Source: UBA5239 sp031548025 (GTDB lineage Bacteria; Verrucomicrobiota; Lentisphaeria; Victivallales; Victivallaceae). From it: DNA of 64,000 bases. The stretch is taken from positions 1 to 64,000 of the forward strand of contig JAVBRM010000054.1 in assembly GCA_031548025.1 (NCBI GenBank). The letters are read 5' to 3'. A program made the translations under genes and the position numbers. The notes beneath the pieces were generated by a model. The model saw only the letters and a list, made by a program, of their open reading frames with translations. It ran no database searches and had not been told where the DNA came from. This document shows positions 51,187-59,245 of the stretch, in pieces (the first letter of the stretch is position 1; every line of letters begins with the position of its first letter).

Positions 51187-52155
51187 TTACTGTTTCCAGC
51201 TGGTATTGCCGAAAATTCCTTCGTTTGCCCAGACCGGACGGTAGCCCGCTTCGGTCAAGGCGCGCAAGGCTGTATCCAGACGGTCAAAATGATCGGGAAT
51301 ATAGCTCTTGTAAAACGGATAAAAATACTGCTCGTGAGTGCCGATGTTGATATAATCCTTAACCGGATCGGCAATCATTTCCGCGAGACGGGTTTTGATT
51401 TTTCCGCAATCGAGCAGGTTGCAGAAAAAGTCCAGCGGCATCTGCAGCACCGGAAATTCAGAGCCTTCGCGGTAGGCGGTGACGGTACGTCCCGCATCGC
51501 GGCAGATTTGTTCAAATAACTTAGCCTGAGAGCTGAGATTGCGCATACCCTGGCCGGCCAGGTAGTTGCGTCCGGCTTCCGTGATCTCGTAATAATGCAT
51601 GATCTGCGGCGGTGTAAATGTCCGGTCGCCGGCGAAACGCTCCACTTCTTTTTGGATAAGCTGATAGTCGGCGTCCGGCCTGTCGTTTCGGTAGGGAAAT
51701 TCCGGGAATTCGCCGCGGGCATGAAAAGCCAGCCGGAGCCAGTCGGAATTGGCTGTGAACTCATCCCGCCAGCCATCGGAAAACATGCTCAAATCAAATG
51801 AACCGTCATAGTTCTGGTAAAAGATATTGAGCAGGAATTTGGTTCCGTAGCGGTCATGCAGTTTCTTGAGACCACCCAGATAAAATTGATCGAAGATCGA
51901 ACGCGGGCGGCTTTTATGAAGTTCCTCGAGCCAATACATATTGTCATCGATCAGAAAACTGTAGCGCGGATACGAGGCGCGATCCCAGATCACGGTCAGC
52001 TTTTCGCCGTCGATCTCGATCTCATTTACTTTTTGGCTCAAAGAAATTTCAGCCGCCCCGGGAGCGGGTTTGAAACGCAAAACTTCAGTTTCGCACCCCT
52101 GGGCGTGATTCAAGACTTCGCCGGGCAACGGCCTGATAACCGGAATTATATTCAT
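51187..52155 (-). CDS. Uncharacterised protein, possibly polysaccharide-deacetylase-like
   Basis: 322 residues, no signal peptide. A beta-rich N-terminus (~1-60) is followed by a region with 'YSFLIDDNMYWLEEL', 'GTKFLLNIFYQ' and 'WLRLAFHARGEFPEFPY', which loosely follow the order of NodB-type deacetylase motifs (Asp-Asp then His-containing strand); the match is weak. Preceded by a 20-bp palindrome (52170-52189) that is a strong operator candidate. Follows the oxidoreductase gene on the same strand after 91 nt. Confidence 0.6.
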   Translation of the reverse strand: MNIIPVIRPLPGEVLNHAQGCETEVLRFKPAPGAAEISLSQKVNEIEIDGEKLTVIWDRASYPRYSFLIDDNMYWLEELHKSRPRSIFDQFYLGGLKKLHDRYGTKFLLNIFYQNYDGSFDLSMFSDGWRDEFTANSDWLRLAFHARGEFPEFPYRNDRPDADYQLIQKEVERFAGDRTFTPPQIMHYYEITEAGRNYLAGQGMRNLSSQAKLFEQICRDAGRTVTAYREGSEFPVLQMPLDFFCNLLDCGKIKTRLAEMIADPVKDYINIGTHEQYFYPFYKSYIPDHFDRLDTALRALTEAGYRPVWANEGIFGNTSWKQ

Positions 52156-52169
52156 ATGTCGGATACCTT

Positions 52170-52189
52170 ATATTGTTCGTGAACAATAT
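52170..52189. promoter_or_regulatory. Candidate operator: 20-bp palindrome
   Basis: Perfect 9+2+9 dyad, ATATTGTTC-GT-GAACAATAT, 15 nt before the start codon of the gene at 51187-52155. Position and symmetry fit a repressor site; the GntR-type protein encoded at 53363 on the same strand is the nearest candidate. Confidence 0.65.
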
Positions 52190-52246
52190 CATATTGCCGG
52201 AATCCGTTTCCGTCAAGTTCCCATACCATGAATTACTGGAATTTTT

Positions 52247-53356
52247 CTACTTCTGGTAGCGGGAGATGGCGACCAGTTTCATCAGCTCTTTTTCGAAGAG
52301 ATCGGCGTTCATCGGGATGTCTACCGGCTGCTTCAGGAGAGAGGACAACAACATGGCATTGCCGATTTCCAGCTCGTTTATCGCTTCCTCACCGGTAACC
52401 AACGGTTCTTTATCATGGATGATGGCATTGGCGAAGGTTTGGAAAACCTCAGTGGCGGATATCGTGTCTTCCGGCACGGGGAGATTGATGTCCCAGGTAT
52501 CAAATTTCGGGAATGACTCCGGAGAGCTGTAGATCAGTTTGCTGACTTCCTGTTCTGTACGCTGAAAGAACAGTTTGCCGTTTTCCAGGACCAGCTTGCC
52601 GCGGTCGCAGGTGACTTCCAGGCGGTTGGTGCCCGGAAACTCGCCGGTGGAGGTGATAAATACTCCGGTGGCGCCATTCGGGTATTCCAGATAGGCGGTA
52701 ACTTCGTCTTCCACTTCGATGTCGTGGTATTTGCCGAAATGGCAGAATGACTGGACTTTGGACGGCATGCCGAAGAACCATTGCATCAGGTCGAGCTGGT
52801 GGGGGCATTGGTTCAGGAGAGCGCCGCCGCCTTCGCCGCGCCACGAGGCGCGCCAGTCACCGCTGTCATAATAGTGTTGGGTACGCAGCCAGGTGGTGAT
52901 GATCCAGTTGATCCGGGTGATTTTGCCGAGTTCGCCGGACTCGAGAAGTTTCTTGAATTTGCGGTTGGCCGGGCTGGTCCGGAGCTGGAACATGACACCG
53001 AATTTTTTCCCGTTGCTCTGGTGGTGGGCTTCGATCATCCGGAGCGCATCGGCTTTGTGGACGGCCATCGGCTTGTCGCTGATGACGTGAAGCCCGGCGG
53101 CAAAGCCGTCAATGGCAATGGGAGTATGGGCGTAATGCGGAGTGACGATCATCACTGCGTCGAGCAAGCCGGATTTGAACAATGATTGGTGATCGTAAAA
53201 CGCCGGCACGTTGTGCTCCGCGGCGACGGCATCGGCGACTTCCGGTTTGATATCGCATACCGCGGTGAGTTCAATATTGGGTGCTGCTTTAGCCGAACGG
53301 ATATGGTTTTTGCCCATGCCGCCGACTCCGACGAAACCGAGTCTGACTTTGTCCAT
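52247..53356 (-). CDS. Gfo/Idh/MocA-family oxidoreductase
   Basis: 369 residues. Rossmann motif 'LGFVGVGGMGKNH' (6-18), catalytic-site Lys in 'ISDKPMAVHK' (~94), 'GGGALLNQCPHQLDLMQWFFG' with the active-site His (~180). NAD(P)-dependent sugar or inositol dehydrogenase type. Lies 6 nt after a GntR-type regulator with AGGTAA before the ATG, so the two form an operon. Confidence 0.92.
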   Translation of the reverse strand: MDKVRLGFVGVGGMGKNHIRSAKAAPNIELTAVCDIKPEVADAVAAEHNVPAFYDHQSLFKSGLLDAVMIVTPHYAHTPIAIDGFAAGLHVISDKPMAVHKADALRMIEAHHQSNGKKFGVMFQLRTSPANRKFKKLLESGELGKITRINWIITTWLRTQHYYDSGDWRASWRGEGGGALLNQCPHQLDLMQWFFGMPSKVQSFCHFGKYHDIEVEDEVTAYLEYPNGATGVFITSTGEFPGTNRLEVTCDRGKLVLENGKLFFQRTEQEVSKLIYSSPESFPKFDTWDINLPVPEDTISATEVFQTFANAIIHDKEPLVTGEEAINELEIGNAMLLSSLLKQPVDIPMNADLFEKELMKLVAISRYQK

Positions 53357-53362
53357 TTGAGA

Positions 53363-54394
53363 TTACCTGTTGATATATAATTGAGGTTTGATTTTGATGT
53401 GAACCGGGGAGGGGAGGTCGCCGGTCAGCCAGTTGATGATTTGGTCGTCAATGTCTTTGAGGTTTTGTACCAGCATACCGAGGCCGGGTTGGGTAAAACC
53501 CGAACCGATCCCGTCAAAAGTAAGCAGAAAATAGTCTTTGCCGCATTCCAGGCCGCGGCGGGCGGCCGCGTGAATAAAGTCGCCGCCCCACGAAGCAAAA
53601 TCCAGGTAAATGCCCCGGCAGGGCTCGGGGCCGGAAAAAATGGTTTCCACCACCTCGTCCATATGAAAACCGTATTCACGTTCATGCGGCCATTCCATGA
53701 AAAGCCATTCCGGCGGTATGGTAATCGCCTGACGGATTGCCAGTTCGAAAAAATACAGTTGACGTTCGGCGACATACGGGTATTTGGTGTTGGGACGGCT
53801 GGTGATATAGGCGATCCGGTGTCCGGCATTGGCGGTCAGCCAGGAGAGGCCCTCGGCGATGCCGCCGCGGCTGTCGGTGGTGATATAATCGTAATCGCCG
53901 AAAATCCGGTTGAGCTGAAGTTGCTTTACCCCCGCGTTGTTCAGAAAATCCATCGCCATCAAATGACTGTAGTCGGGGCGTTCCCAGATGACCGCGGTGC
54001 CCTTGCGGGTCATTTTATTCAAATTCATATTCAGGTCTGTCCAGCCGCACAACATGCAGTCGGCATAGCGCTGAATTCTGGAGGCTGTGGAGGCCGGATC
54101 GAGGAATGCGGCATTGGCATAAATCCGGTCGAAATTGCCGACGAGATAAACCGTTTTGATGGAGGATGATTCAGCGGGGGATTCGGCGACGAAAGTACCG
54201 GCTCCCTGCCGGGCATAGAGAAAACCGTCCCGGCAAAGTTCACTGATTGCCTGATCGATGCTGCCGCGCGAGCATTTATAACGGGCCATGAACTGATGCC
54301 GCGAAAATATTTTATCGCCGCTCTGCAGCACTCCGGAACGAATATCGTCCAGAATCCGTTCCTTGATCGAGGCTACCTTGCCTACTCCGCGCAT
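53363..54394 (-). CDS. GntR-type regulator with sugar-binding domain
   Basis: 343 residues from ATG 54394, which has AAGGA upstream; the frame extends to a GTG at 54481 but without a ribosome site and with atypical sequence. Winged helix at ~8-75 ('IKERILDDIRSGVLQSGDKIF', 'ARYKCSRGSIDQAISELCRDG', in parts), followed by a LacI/PBP-like domain (~85-335). The sensor is divergent from the other three GntR/LacI-type proteins here. Controls at least the oxidoreductase behind it. Confidence 0.82.
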   Translation of the reverse strand: MRGVGKVASIKERILDDIRSGVLQSGDKIFSRHQFMARYKCSRGSIDQAISELCRDGFLYARQGAGTFVAESPAESSSIKTVYLVGNFDRIYANAAFLDPASTASRIQRYADCMLCGWTDLNMNLNKMTRKGTAVIWERPDYSHLMAMDFLNNAGVKQLQLNRIFGDYDYITTDSRGGIAEGLSWLTANAGHRIAYITSRPNTKYPYVAERQLYFFELAIRQAITIPPEWLFMEWPHEREYGFHMDEVVETIFSGPEPCRGIYLDFASWGGDFIHAAARRGLECGKDYFLLTFDGIGSGFTQPGLGMLVQNLKDIDDQIINWLTGDLPSPVHIKIKPQLYINR

Positions 54395-54493
54395 AATCAA
54401 AATTCCTTTTAAATTGAAATTATAATAAATATAATTCCACTTGCCGGAAAAATCATGCCGGGAAGTAAAACAAAGTTGCACAGATGCCTATTT

Positions 54494-54530
54494 GAATTGG
54501 TGAATTAGAGAATTGGTGAATTGGGGAATA
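54494..54530. repeat. 8-nt GAATTGGT array, left arm
   Basis: Four units plus a degenerate fifth (GAATAAAG). Faces the inverted array at 54607-54656 across ~77 nt. Located upstream of the GntR-type regulator, whose promoter must lie between it and the start codon. Confidence 0.8.
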
Positions 54531-54606
54531 AAGAGGAGTAGCGGCGATTACAGCAACATTCGGCAGAGCCGGAAGTAAGTAAAGAGCAGAAGGCCGTGCC
54601 GCGCAT

Positions 54607-54656
54607 TAATTCACCAATTCACCAATTCACCAATTCACCAATTCACCAAGAGTCCG
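54607..54656. repeat. 8-nt repeat array, right (inverted) arm overlapping a stop codon
   Basis: Five inverted units. On the minus strand the array enters the end of the azoreductase gene: its last residues (LVNW) and the TGA stop (54637-54635) are formed by repeat sequence. Confidence 0.82.
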
Positions 54657-55252
54657 TCGATCTGGGCGGTGCACTCCTGATAGACTTGGGCATGGTCGAC
54701 ATTCAGGGTGGTGGAGTGATTGGTGGCTTCGTGCATTTCCAGGCCGATGAAATTAGCCCAGAAGCGCAGATACGGGCGCAGATGGTCGTATGCCTTGAGT
54801 TCCTCCTGATCGTAATTGTTGCCGGTGGCAAAGGCGATAAAGGCTTTCTTGCCTTCCATCAAGCCTTCGTAGCCGCCTTGCGGGGTAACACCGAAAAGCC
54901 AGCCCGGTTGGGTTATCAGGTCGATGTAATGCTTCATTTCGTAGGGCATGGAGAAGTTCCACATGGGTACGCTGAAAACATAGCAATCCGCGGCCTGGAA
55001 GTGAAGCCAGGTCGATTTGGCACATTCCCACTGTTCGCGTTCGGCCGGTTCAAGGGGAACTCCCTGGCCGTTCTTGAATTTGGCGGCTACGCCCGGGCCG
55101 CTGAACTCCGGAAGCCGGGAGGTCAAGATGATTTCTTCCAGCTGGATATTGGGGCGCTGGACCATTAATTTATCGATAAAATAATTAGCGATCCGACGCG
55201 AATGCGATCTGTGACCCCTGGGCGATGCGATGATGTGCAATACTTTTCTCAT
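54635..55252 (-). CDS. FMN-dependent NADH-azoreductase / NAD(P)H quinone reductase
   Basis: 205 residues, flavodoxin-like fold. Starts 'KVLHIIASPRGHRSHSRRIA' (FMN phosphate loop); the AzoR-family signature 'SVPMWNFSMPYEMKHYIDLI' at ~93-112 is clear. Reduces quinones and azo compounds with NADH. Sigma70 promoter directly upstream. The last four residues and stop codon come from an 8-nt repeat array, so the native C-terminus may have been altered. Confidence 0.9.
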   Translation of the reverse strand: MRKVLHIIASPRGHRSHSRRIANYFIDKLMVQRPNIQLEEIILTSRLPEFSGPGVAAKFKNGQGVPLEPAEREQWECAKSTWLHFQAADCYVFSVPMWNFSMPYEMKHYIDLITQPGWLFGVTPQGGYEGLMEGKKAFIAFATGNNYDQEELKAYDHLRPYLRFWANFIGLEMHEATNHSTTLNVDHAQVYQECTAQIDGLLVNW

Positions 55253-55278
55253 GGCTGTTCCCTTTGTTAGTATAGGGA

Positions 55279-55307
55279 AATATAAGAATAATTTCTGCCA
55301 ATGTCAA
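55279..55307 (-). promoter_or_regulatory. Sigma70 promoter of the azoreductase gene
   Basis: Minus strand: perfect -35 TTGACA (55307-55302), 17-nt spacer, -10 TATATT (55284-55279). A start of transcription about 20 nt before the ATG follows. Confidence 0.8.
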
Positions 55308-55316
55308 GTGTCAGGG

Positions 55317-55346
55317 CAAAAAAAAACGCCATTAGCCGGCGTTTTT
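55317..55346 (-). terminator. Intrinsic terminator after the gene at 55357
   Basis: Stem AAAAACGCC (55322-55330) with GGCGTTTTT (55338-55346), followed on the minus strand by a run of at least eight T. Separates the upstream genes from the azoreductase promoter. Confidence 0.88.
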
Positions 55347-55356
55347 GGGAAAATTA

Positions 55357-55716
55357 TTATTGTTTGGGTTTCCGCGGAGCCCGGGGTTTTTTGGCCGGTT
55401 TTTCGGCTTTTTCAAAGTCGACATTGATCGGCTCAACCGGGGATTTGTCATCGATAATTATCGCGTCTTCGATTTTGGCGCCGTTCTGCTGCGGTTCGCT
55501 TTTGGTCAGGACTCCGGCGGCAAGAAGCTTGTCGATAAGTTCCTGCATGGAATTGAACATATTCAAGAAACCCTGCGGCGGCATAATTATGCGTTCAATA
55601 GCTTGAAGCCCTGAAGTCTTTCCCGTCGGTTCCAGACTGACAAAATCATAGCGGACCATTCCGCCGATAAAATGAATCTGGCCTATCCCATCCGCATAAA
55701 TTTCTTTCTTTTCCAT
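55357..55716 (-). CDS. Small conserved-looking protein with basic Pro/Lys tail (DUF3467-like?)
   Basis: 119 residues. N-terminal ~75 residues form a compact domain ('IGQIHFIGGMVRYDFVSLEP' and 'AIERIIMPPQGFLNMFNSMQ') that recalls DUF3467-type proteins only weakly. The tail (~85-119) is disordered and rich in Lys, Pro and Arg. No signal peptide. Lies 21 nt after the TolC-like gene and is followed by a strong terminator, so it is the last gene of that operon. Function unknown. Confidence 0.72.
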   Translation of the reverse strand: MEKKEIYADGIGQIHFIGGMVRYDFVSLEPTGKTSGLQAIERIIMPPQGFLNMFNSMQELIDKLLAAGVLTKSEPQQNGAKIEDAIIIDDKSPVEPINVDFEKAEKPAKKPRAPRKPKQ

Positions 55717-55737
55717 GTCGATTCCTTATATTTGCGA

Positions 55738-57348
55738 TTACATATTGGCAACTCCGGGCTGTCCGATGGTATCGGCCTTAGCACGGGTGTTATCCTGCAT
55801 GGTGTTATTGCCGAGCTGGACTCCGTTGTACATGTTGGCCATGTCCTTGGCGGCGGCATCCATGCTCTTTTGATCTTTGGCTGACTTGGCTGCGGCTTTG
55901 GCGTCAGACATATTGATTTTATTGATGATGTCGTCGATGTATTTCTTGTTCAGGGTTTCGACGCCGACGGTGTTGAGGAGCTGATAGTAGGCCAGGTAAT
56001 AGTTACCGAGCGCAATGGTCCGGGCGATCTGGGTATCGGTGGTTTCCAGTTCGTAACGGGCCAAGTCGAGCTGAGACTGGCTGCCGCCGGATGAGTAGTT
56101 CTTGCGGGCGGCGTCCAAATGCTTGGCATAGGATTCATATACCTGGTTGTCGAGGTGATAACGTTCTTCGACTTCCTTCATGTTGGAGTGGGCGATACGG
56201 ACCTGGGACATGACGCCGATCGACAACGCCAGAACGCGGGCGTCAAGTTCTTTGACTTCCGTGCTGTGCATCCGGTAACGGGCGATCTGCTGGGGCAGTT
56301 TCAACAGGTTGTAAGCGGCGCGGGCGGCGACTTCCCACCAACTCTGGTTGTAAAGGAAAGAGTTGTTGCTGTTCGTAAAGTCGATGAAAGCGCGGACGTG
56401 CGGGAGCATCAGCAAGATGGCCTTGCGGGCTTCGTTGATGGCGATGTTGGTCTGGATGTCAAGCTGGTACAGCTCGGGACGTTCGACCAGGGCGACCTTT
56501 TCGAGGGTGTCGACGTTGGGAAGGTCCTGGATTCGGATATCGCTGAGGAACGTGGTGTCGACCCGGACTTCTTTGACCGGGAGGAAGCCCATCAACGAGC
56601 GGAGTTCGATACAGGCATTGTCATAGCTGCGCTGATATTCCATGAGCTGTTTCTGGAGACGGATGAAACGGCGGCGTTCGTCAAGGATACGGAATACGGA
56701 AATGGTTTTGCTCTTTTCGAGTTCACTGAGTACTTTGTCGATTTCTTTGCAGCGATCAAGGAGCTGCTGGGAGGTGTCGCGGGCGTCCTGAGTGGCGGCG
56801 ACTTTGAAATAGGTTCTGGCGACTTCCAGCTTCAGATTCTGGGCGGCGCGGCGTTTCTGTTCGATGGCGATCAAAGCCTGGTCTTCAGCCTGGGTCGCGT
56901 TGAGGTAGGCAAGCCCGAAGTCGATGACGCTCAAGGCCAATTCCACTTTGAACGTACCTACGATCCGGTCGGTACTGTTACTGGGAGCATAAGTCCGTTC
57001 CCCGGTTTTGATGTTGGTGGAGCTGGAGCCCGGGTCATTATTACGGCCGGAGATATCGTAGCTGATATTGAGTTCGGGGAGCATACCGAGCATTTCGGCG
57101 GTGGTGCGCTCGTTGGCGATTTTTTCCTTGATATCAAAGACTTTCAGGTCAAGGTTGTGCTCAATGGCGATCCCGATACAATCAACCAGAGTGAAAACTC
57201 GTCCTTCCTCGGGGATTCTTCTGCTGATTTCTTCAAAGTGCTTTTTCGCTTTTTTAAGACGTTCCTGACGATAATAATCCGCATCATGACAGCCGAAAAT
57301 CATGCCGGCAAACATTATAACCGCAGTCAATCTCAATAAATTTTTCAT
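55738..57348 (-). CDS. TolC-like outer-membrane efflux lipoprotein
   Basis: 536 residues from ATG 57348, which opens a lipoprotein signal with the lipobox Cys at residue 20 ('FGCHD'). Two OEP-type repeats (~60-270 and ~280-480) with long coiled-coil helices, e.g. 'QKRRAAQNLKLEVARTYFKVAA', in parts, and 'ARKNYSSGGSQSQLDLARYELE'. Channel of a type I secretion or RND efflux system; no pump or adaptor gene is adjacent. The C-terminal ~60 residues are Ala/Lys/Asp-rich and probably disordered. Confidence 0.86.
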   Translation of the reverse strand: MKNLLRLTAVIMFAGMIFGCHDADYYRQERLKKAKKHFEEISRRIPEEGRVFTLVDCIGIAIEHNLDLKVFDIKEKIANERTTAEMLGMLPELNISYDISGRNNDPGSSSTNIKTGERTYAPSNSTDRIVGTFKVELALSVIDFGLAYLNATQAEDQALIAIEQKRRAAQNLKLEVARTYFKVAATQDARDTSQQLLDRCKEIDKVLSELEKSKTISVFRILDERRRFIRLQKQLMEYQRSYDNACIELRSLMGFLPVKEVRVDTTFLSDIRIQDLPNVDTLEKVALVERPELYQLDIQTNIAINEARKAILLMLPHVRAFIDFTNSNNSFLYNQSWWEVAARAAYNLLKLPQQIARYRMHSTEVKELDARVLALSIGVMSQVRIAHSNMKEVEERYHLDNQVYESYAKHLDAARKNYSSGGSQSQLDLARYELETTDTQIARTIALGNYYLAYYQLLNTVGVETLNKKYIDDIINKINMSDAKAAAKSAKDQKSMDAAAKDMANMYNGVQLGNNTMQDNTRAKADTIGQPGVANM

Positions 57349-57454
57349 GCACACACCATCCGTTGAAATATGATTAAACAAACCATTTAAAATAAAACTA
57401 ATAACAACCCGCCTTAAGATTCGTTTCCGAATCAGGCTATACTGACACTATCCG

Positions 57455-57482
57455 AATATAATGGAGCATATCCAATTTTCAA
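57455..57482 (-). promoter_or_regulatory. Possible promoter of the TolC-like operon
   Basis: Minus strand: -35 TTGAAA (57482-57477), 16-nt spacer, -10 TATATT (57460-57455), with a leader of about 100 nt. Confidence 0.4.
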
Positions 57483-57597
57483 GTAGTCAAATAAAAAAAC
57501 GAAAAAATTTTTCGGTCAAAATGTAATCCCGCAGCGCTCCCGGTGGCGCCGGACCTTGAGAAATTTGAAAATAAATAGACTTTTTGTTGAAAATATG

Positions 57598-57626
57598 TTG
57601 ACTTTTGCTTTGTTTGCTGATACAAT
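57598..57626 (+). promoter_or_regulatory. Promoter of the first PEP-CTERM-like gene
   Basis: TTGACT (57598-57603), 17-nt spacer, TACAAT (57621-57626). Identical in the copy at 58458-58486. Confidence 0.8.
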
Positions 57627-57665
57627 AGTCCTTGTAACAAATAAATAAAAGGGGGCACACAGCAA

Positions 57666-58331
57666 ATGAAGAAACTATTTATCCTGGCAGTTTGCTTGGT
57701 TGCATCGTCGGTATTTGCGGTTCCGCAGATAGAATATAAAAATTACAAGTTCGTTGTCAGCGAGGCCGGCTATGTTGACTTGTCTCTCTCGTTCACATCG
57801 ACAGCTACGTCGGGAGGCTATCTCTTTAAAGATAAAAGTCCGACAAGTATGTATGGATTTGTGTATCTTAACGAGGAACCAAATCCTGGTTTCCTTAATA
57901 TGGGGTATTCCAAGCGCATTTTTCTTGATGCCGGGGAGGCTTTCGGTGCATGGGCCACTGTTTCTATGTATGACCCCACTTGGTCTATCAGCACATACAC
58001 TGCTTATTTACTGATCTCGCCAGAGTATCTGCGGATCAGTCAATATGATATGGATTATGGTGTAGATAAAATTATTGTGAATAGTGATACTTCAATATCG
58101 GCAATCATTAATTTCCCCAATGCGTATTATTATACTTATTATGATGAGAATTGGGACCAGTGGGGGAGTTACTGGGACTATGAGAATGTCACTGCGACGT
58201 TCACTTTTAACTGGACTCCGGAAGGTGGTATTCCGGCTCCGTCCGGCCAGCCGTTGCCGGGGATTATTCCCGCGCTGTTGCTGGGAGCCGGCGTCTATGC
58301 GGCCCGCCGCAAGAAAAAGATGGCGGCATAA
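57666..58331 (+). CDS. Surface protein with PEP-CTERM-like sorting signal, copy 1
   Basis: 221 residues. Signal peptide (KKLFILAVCLVASSVFA, cleavage ~18), a Tyr/Asp-rich beta domain (~20-185) and a tripartite C-terminus: Pro-rich motif 'PSGQPLPGIIP', a hydrophobic helix 'ALLLGAGVYAA' and a basic end 'RRKKK'. This layout matches exosortase substrates of the PEP-CTERM class, although the motif differs from the usual VPEP. An exosortase would be needed elsewhere. Its own promoter and terminator make it monocistronic. Low GC. Paralogue of the next gene. Confidence 0.82.
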   Translation: MKKLFILAVCLVASSVFAVPQIEYKNYKFVVSEAGYVDLSLSFTSTATSGGYLFKDKSPTSMYGFVYLNEEPNPGFLNMGYSKRIFLDAGEAFGAWATVSMYDPTWSISTYTAYLLISPEYLRISQYDMDYGVDKIIVNSDTSISAIINFPNAYYYTYYDENWDQWGSYWDYENVTATFTFNWTPEGGIPAPSGQPLPGIIPALLLGAGVYAARRKKKMAA

Positions 58332-58360
58332 GCCATTACATATTCTATATTATCTGATAC

Positions 58361-58385
58361 AGCCCTTGAAAAAGGGCTTTTTTTT
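58361..58385 (+). terminator. Intrinsic terminator of copy 1
   Basis: Stem AGCCCTT (58361-58367) with AAGGGCT (58372-58378), short A-rich loop, then eight T. Same hairpin recurs after copy 2. Confidence 0.9.
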
Positions 58386-58457
58386 ATCTTGGCGGGGGAG
58401 GCGAATTTGATTTTATGCGAAATTCGGAAAATAAATAGACTTTTTGTCGAAAATATG

Positions 58458-58486
58458 TTGACTTTTGCTTTGTTTGCTGATACAAT
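58458..58486 (+). promoter_or_regulatory. Promoter of the second PEP-CTERM-like gene
   Basis: TTGACT (58458-58463), 17-nt spacer, TACAAT (58481-58486), in a ~105-nt block nearly identical to that before copy 1. Confidence 0.8.
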
Positions 58487-58524
58487 AGTCCTTGTAACAA
58501 ATAAATAAAGGGGGCACACAACAA

Positions 58525-59193
58525 ATGAAGAAACTATTTATCCTGGCAGCTTGCTTGGTTGCATCGTCGGTATTTGCGGTTCCGCAGATAGAGTATAAGA
58601 ATTCCAAGTTTATTGTCAACGAGGCCGGTTACGTTGATTTTACTCTTTCATACAGCTCGACTGCTACATCGGGGAAGAATATCTTTAAAGATATCCCCGC
58701 TTCGTGGTTAAATAATTATGGTTTTGTGGTTTATTGGGATGAGCCGAACCCGGGTTTTCTTAATATGACTTATGGCACCCGCATGCATTTTGATGCGGGT
58801 GAATCTTTCGGTGCATGGGCTACTGTTTCCCTGTATGACCCCTCTCATATTTTCTATACATACACTTTGCATTTAATCGTTTCGGAGGGTTACCTGCAGA
58901 TCAGCCAATATGATGACATATCTAATGGCTTGCGGAATGTCGTTACAACTGATACCTCCATAACAGGGGAGAGTCGTTTTACAAATGCTTATGAGTATTC
59001 TTATTATTGGGAAGACTGGGACCAAGGAGGAACTATGTGGGAATATGAGACTGTCATTGCGACGTTCACCTTTAACTGGACCCCTGATGGTATTCCGGCT
59101 CCGTCCGGCCAGCCGTTGCCGGGGATTATTCCCGCGCTGTTGCTGGGAGCCGGCGTCTATGCGGCCCGCCGCAAGAAAAAGATGGCGGCATAA
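58525..59193 (+). CDS. Surface protein with PEP-CTERM-like sorting signal, copy 2
   Basis: 222 residues. Same architecture as copy 1. The signal peptide region and the last ~32 residues are nearly identical to copy 1, even at the DNA level, while the middle (~25-185) differs at about half of the positions but keeps the aromatic/Asp pattern ('FGAWATVSLYDP' against 'FGAWATVSMYDP'). Own promoter and terminator. Start codons of the copies are exactly 859 nt apart: a tandem duplication in which only the exposed part has diverged. Confidence 0.82.
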   Translation: MKKLFILAACLVASSVFAVPQIEYKNSKFIVNEAGYVDFTLSYSSTATSGKNIFKDIPASWLNNYGFVVYWDEPNPGFLNMTYGTRMHFDAGESFGAWATVSLYDPSHIFYTYTLHLIVSEGYLQISQYDDISNGLRNVVTTDTSITGESRFTNAYEYSYYWEDWDQGGTMWEYETVIATFTFNWTPDGIPAPSGQPLPGIIPALLLGAGVYAARRKKKMAA

Positions 59194-59222
59194 GCCATTG
59201 CATATTCTATATCATCTGATAC

Positions 59223-59245
59223 AGCCCTTGAAAAAGGGCTTTTTT
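59223..59245 (+). terminator. Intrinsic terminator of copy 2
   Basis: Stem AGCCCTT (59223-59229) with AAGGGCT (59234-59240) and six T. The T-run overlaps the stop codon of the convergent AraC gene. Confidence 0.9.

Larger units (their letters stand above)
57349..57665. other. Divergent AT-rich intergenic region
   Basis: 317 nt with no gene. Holds a likely minus-strand promoter for the TolC-like operon and a strong plus-strand promoter for the first PEP-CTERM-like gene. The last ~105 nt recur almost unchanged at 58420-58524. The part between 57490 and 57560 shows nothing recognisable. Confidence 0.6.

Noticed and set aside
32710..54656. CRISPR array
   Set aside because: The 8-nt arrays have no spacers and the units are far too short.
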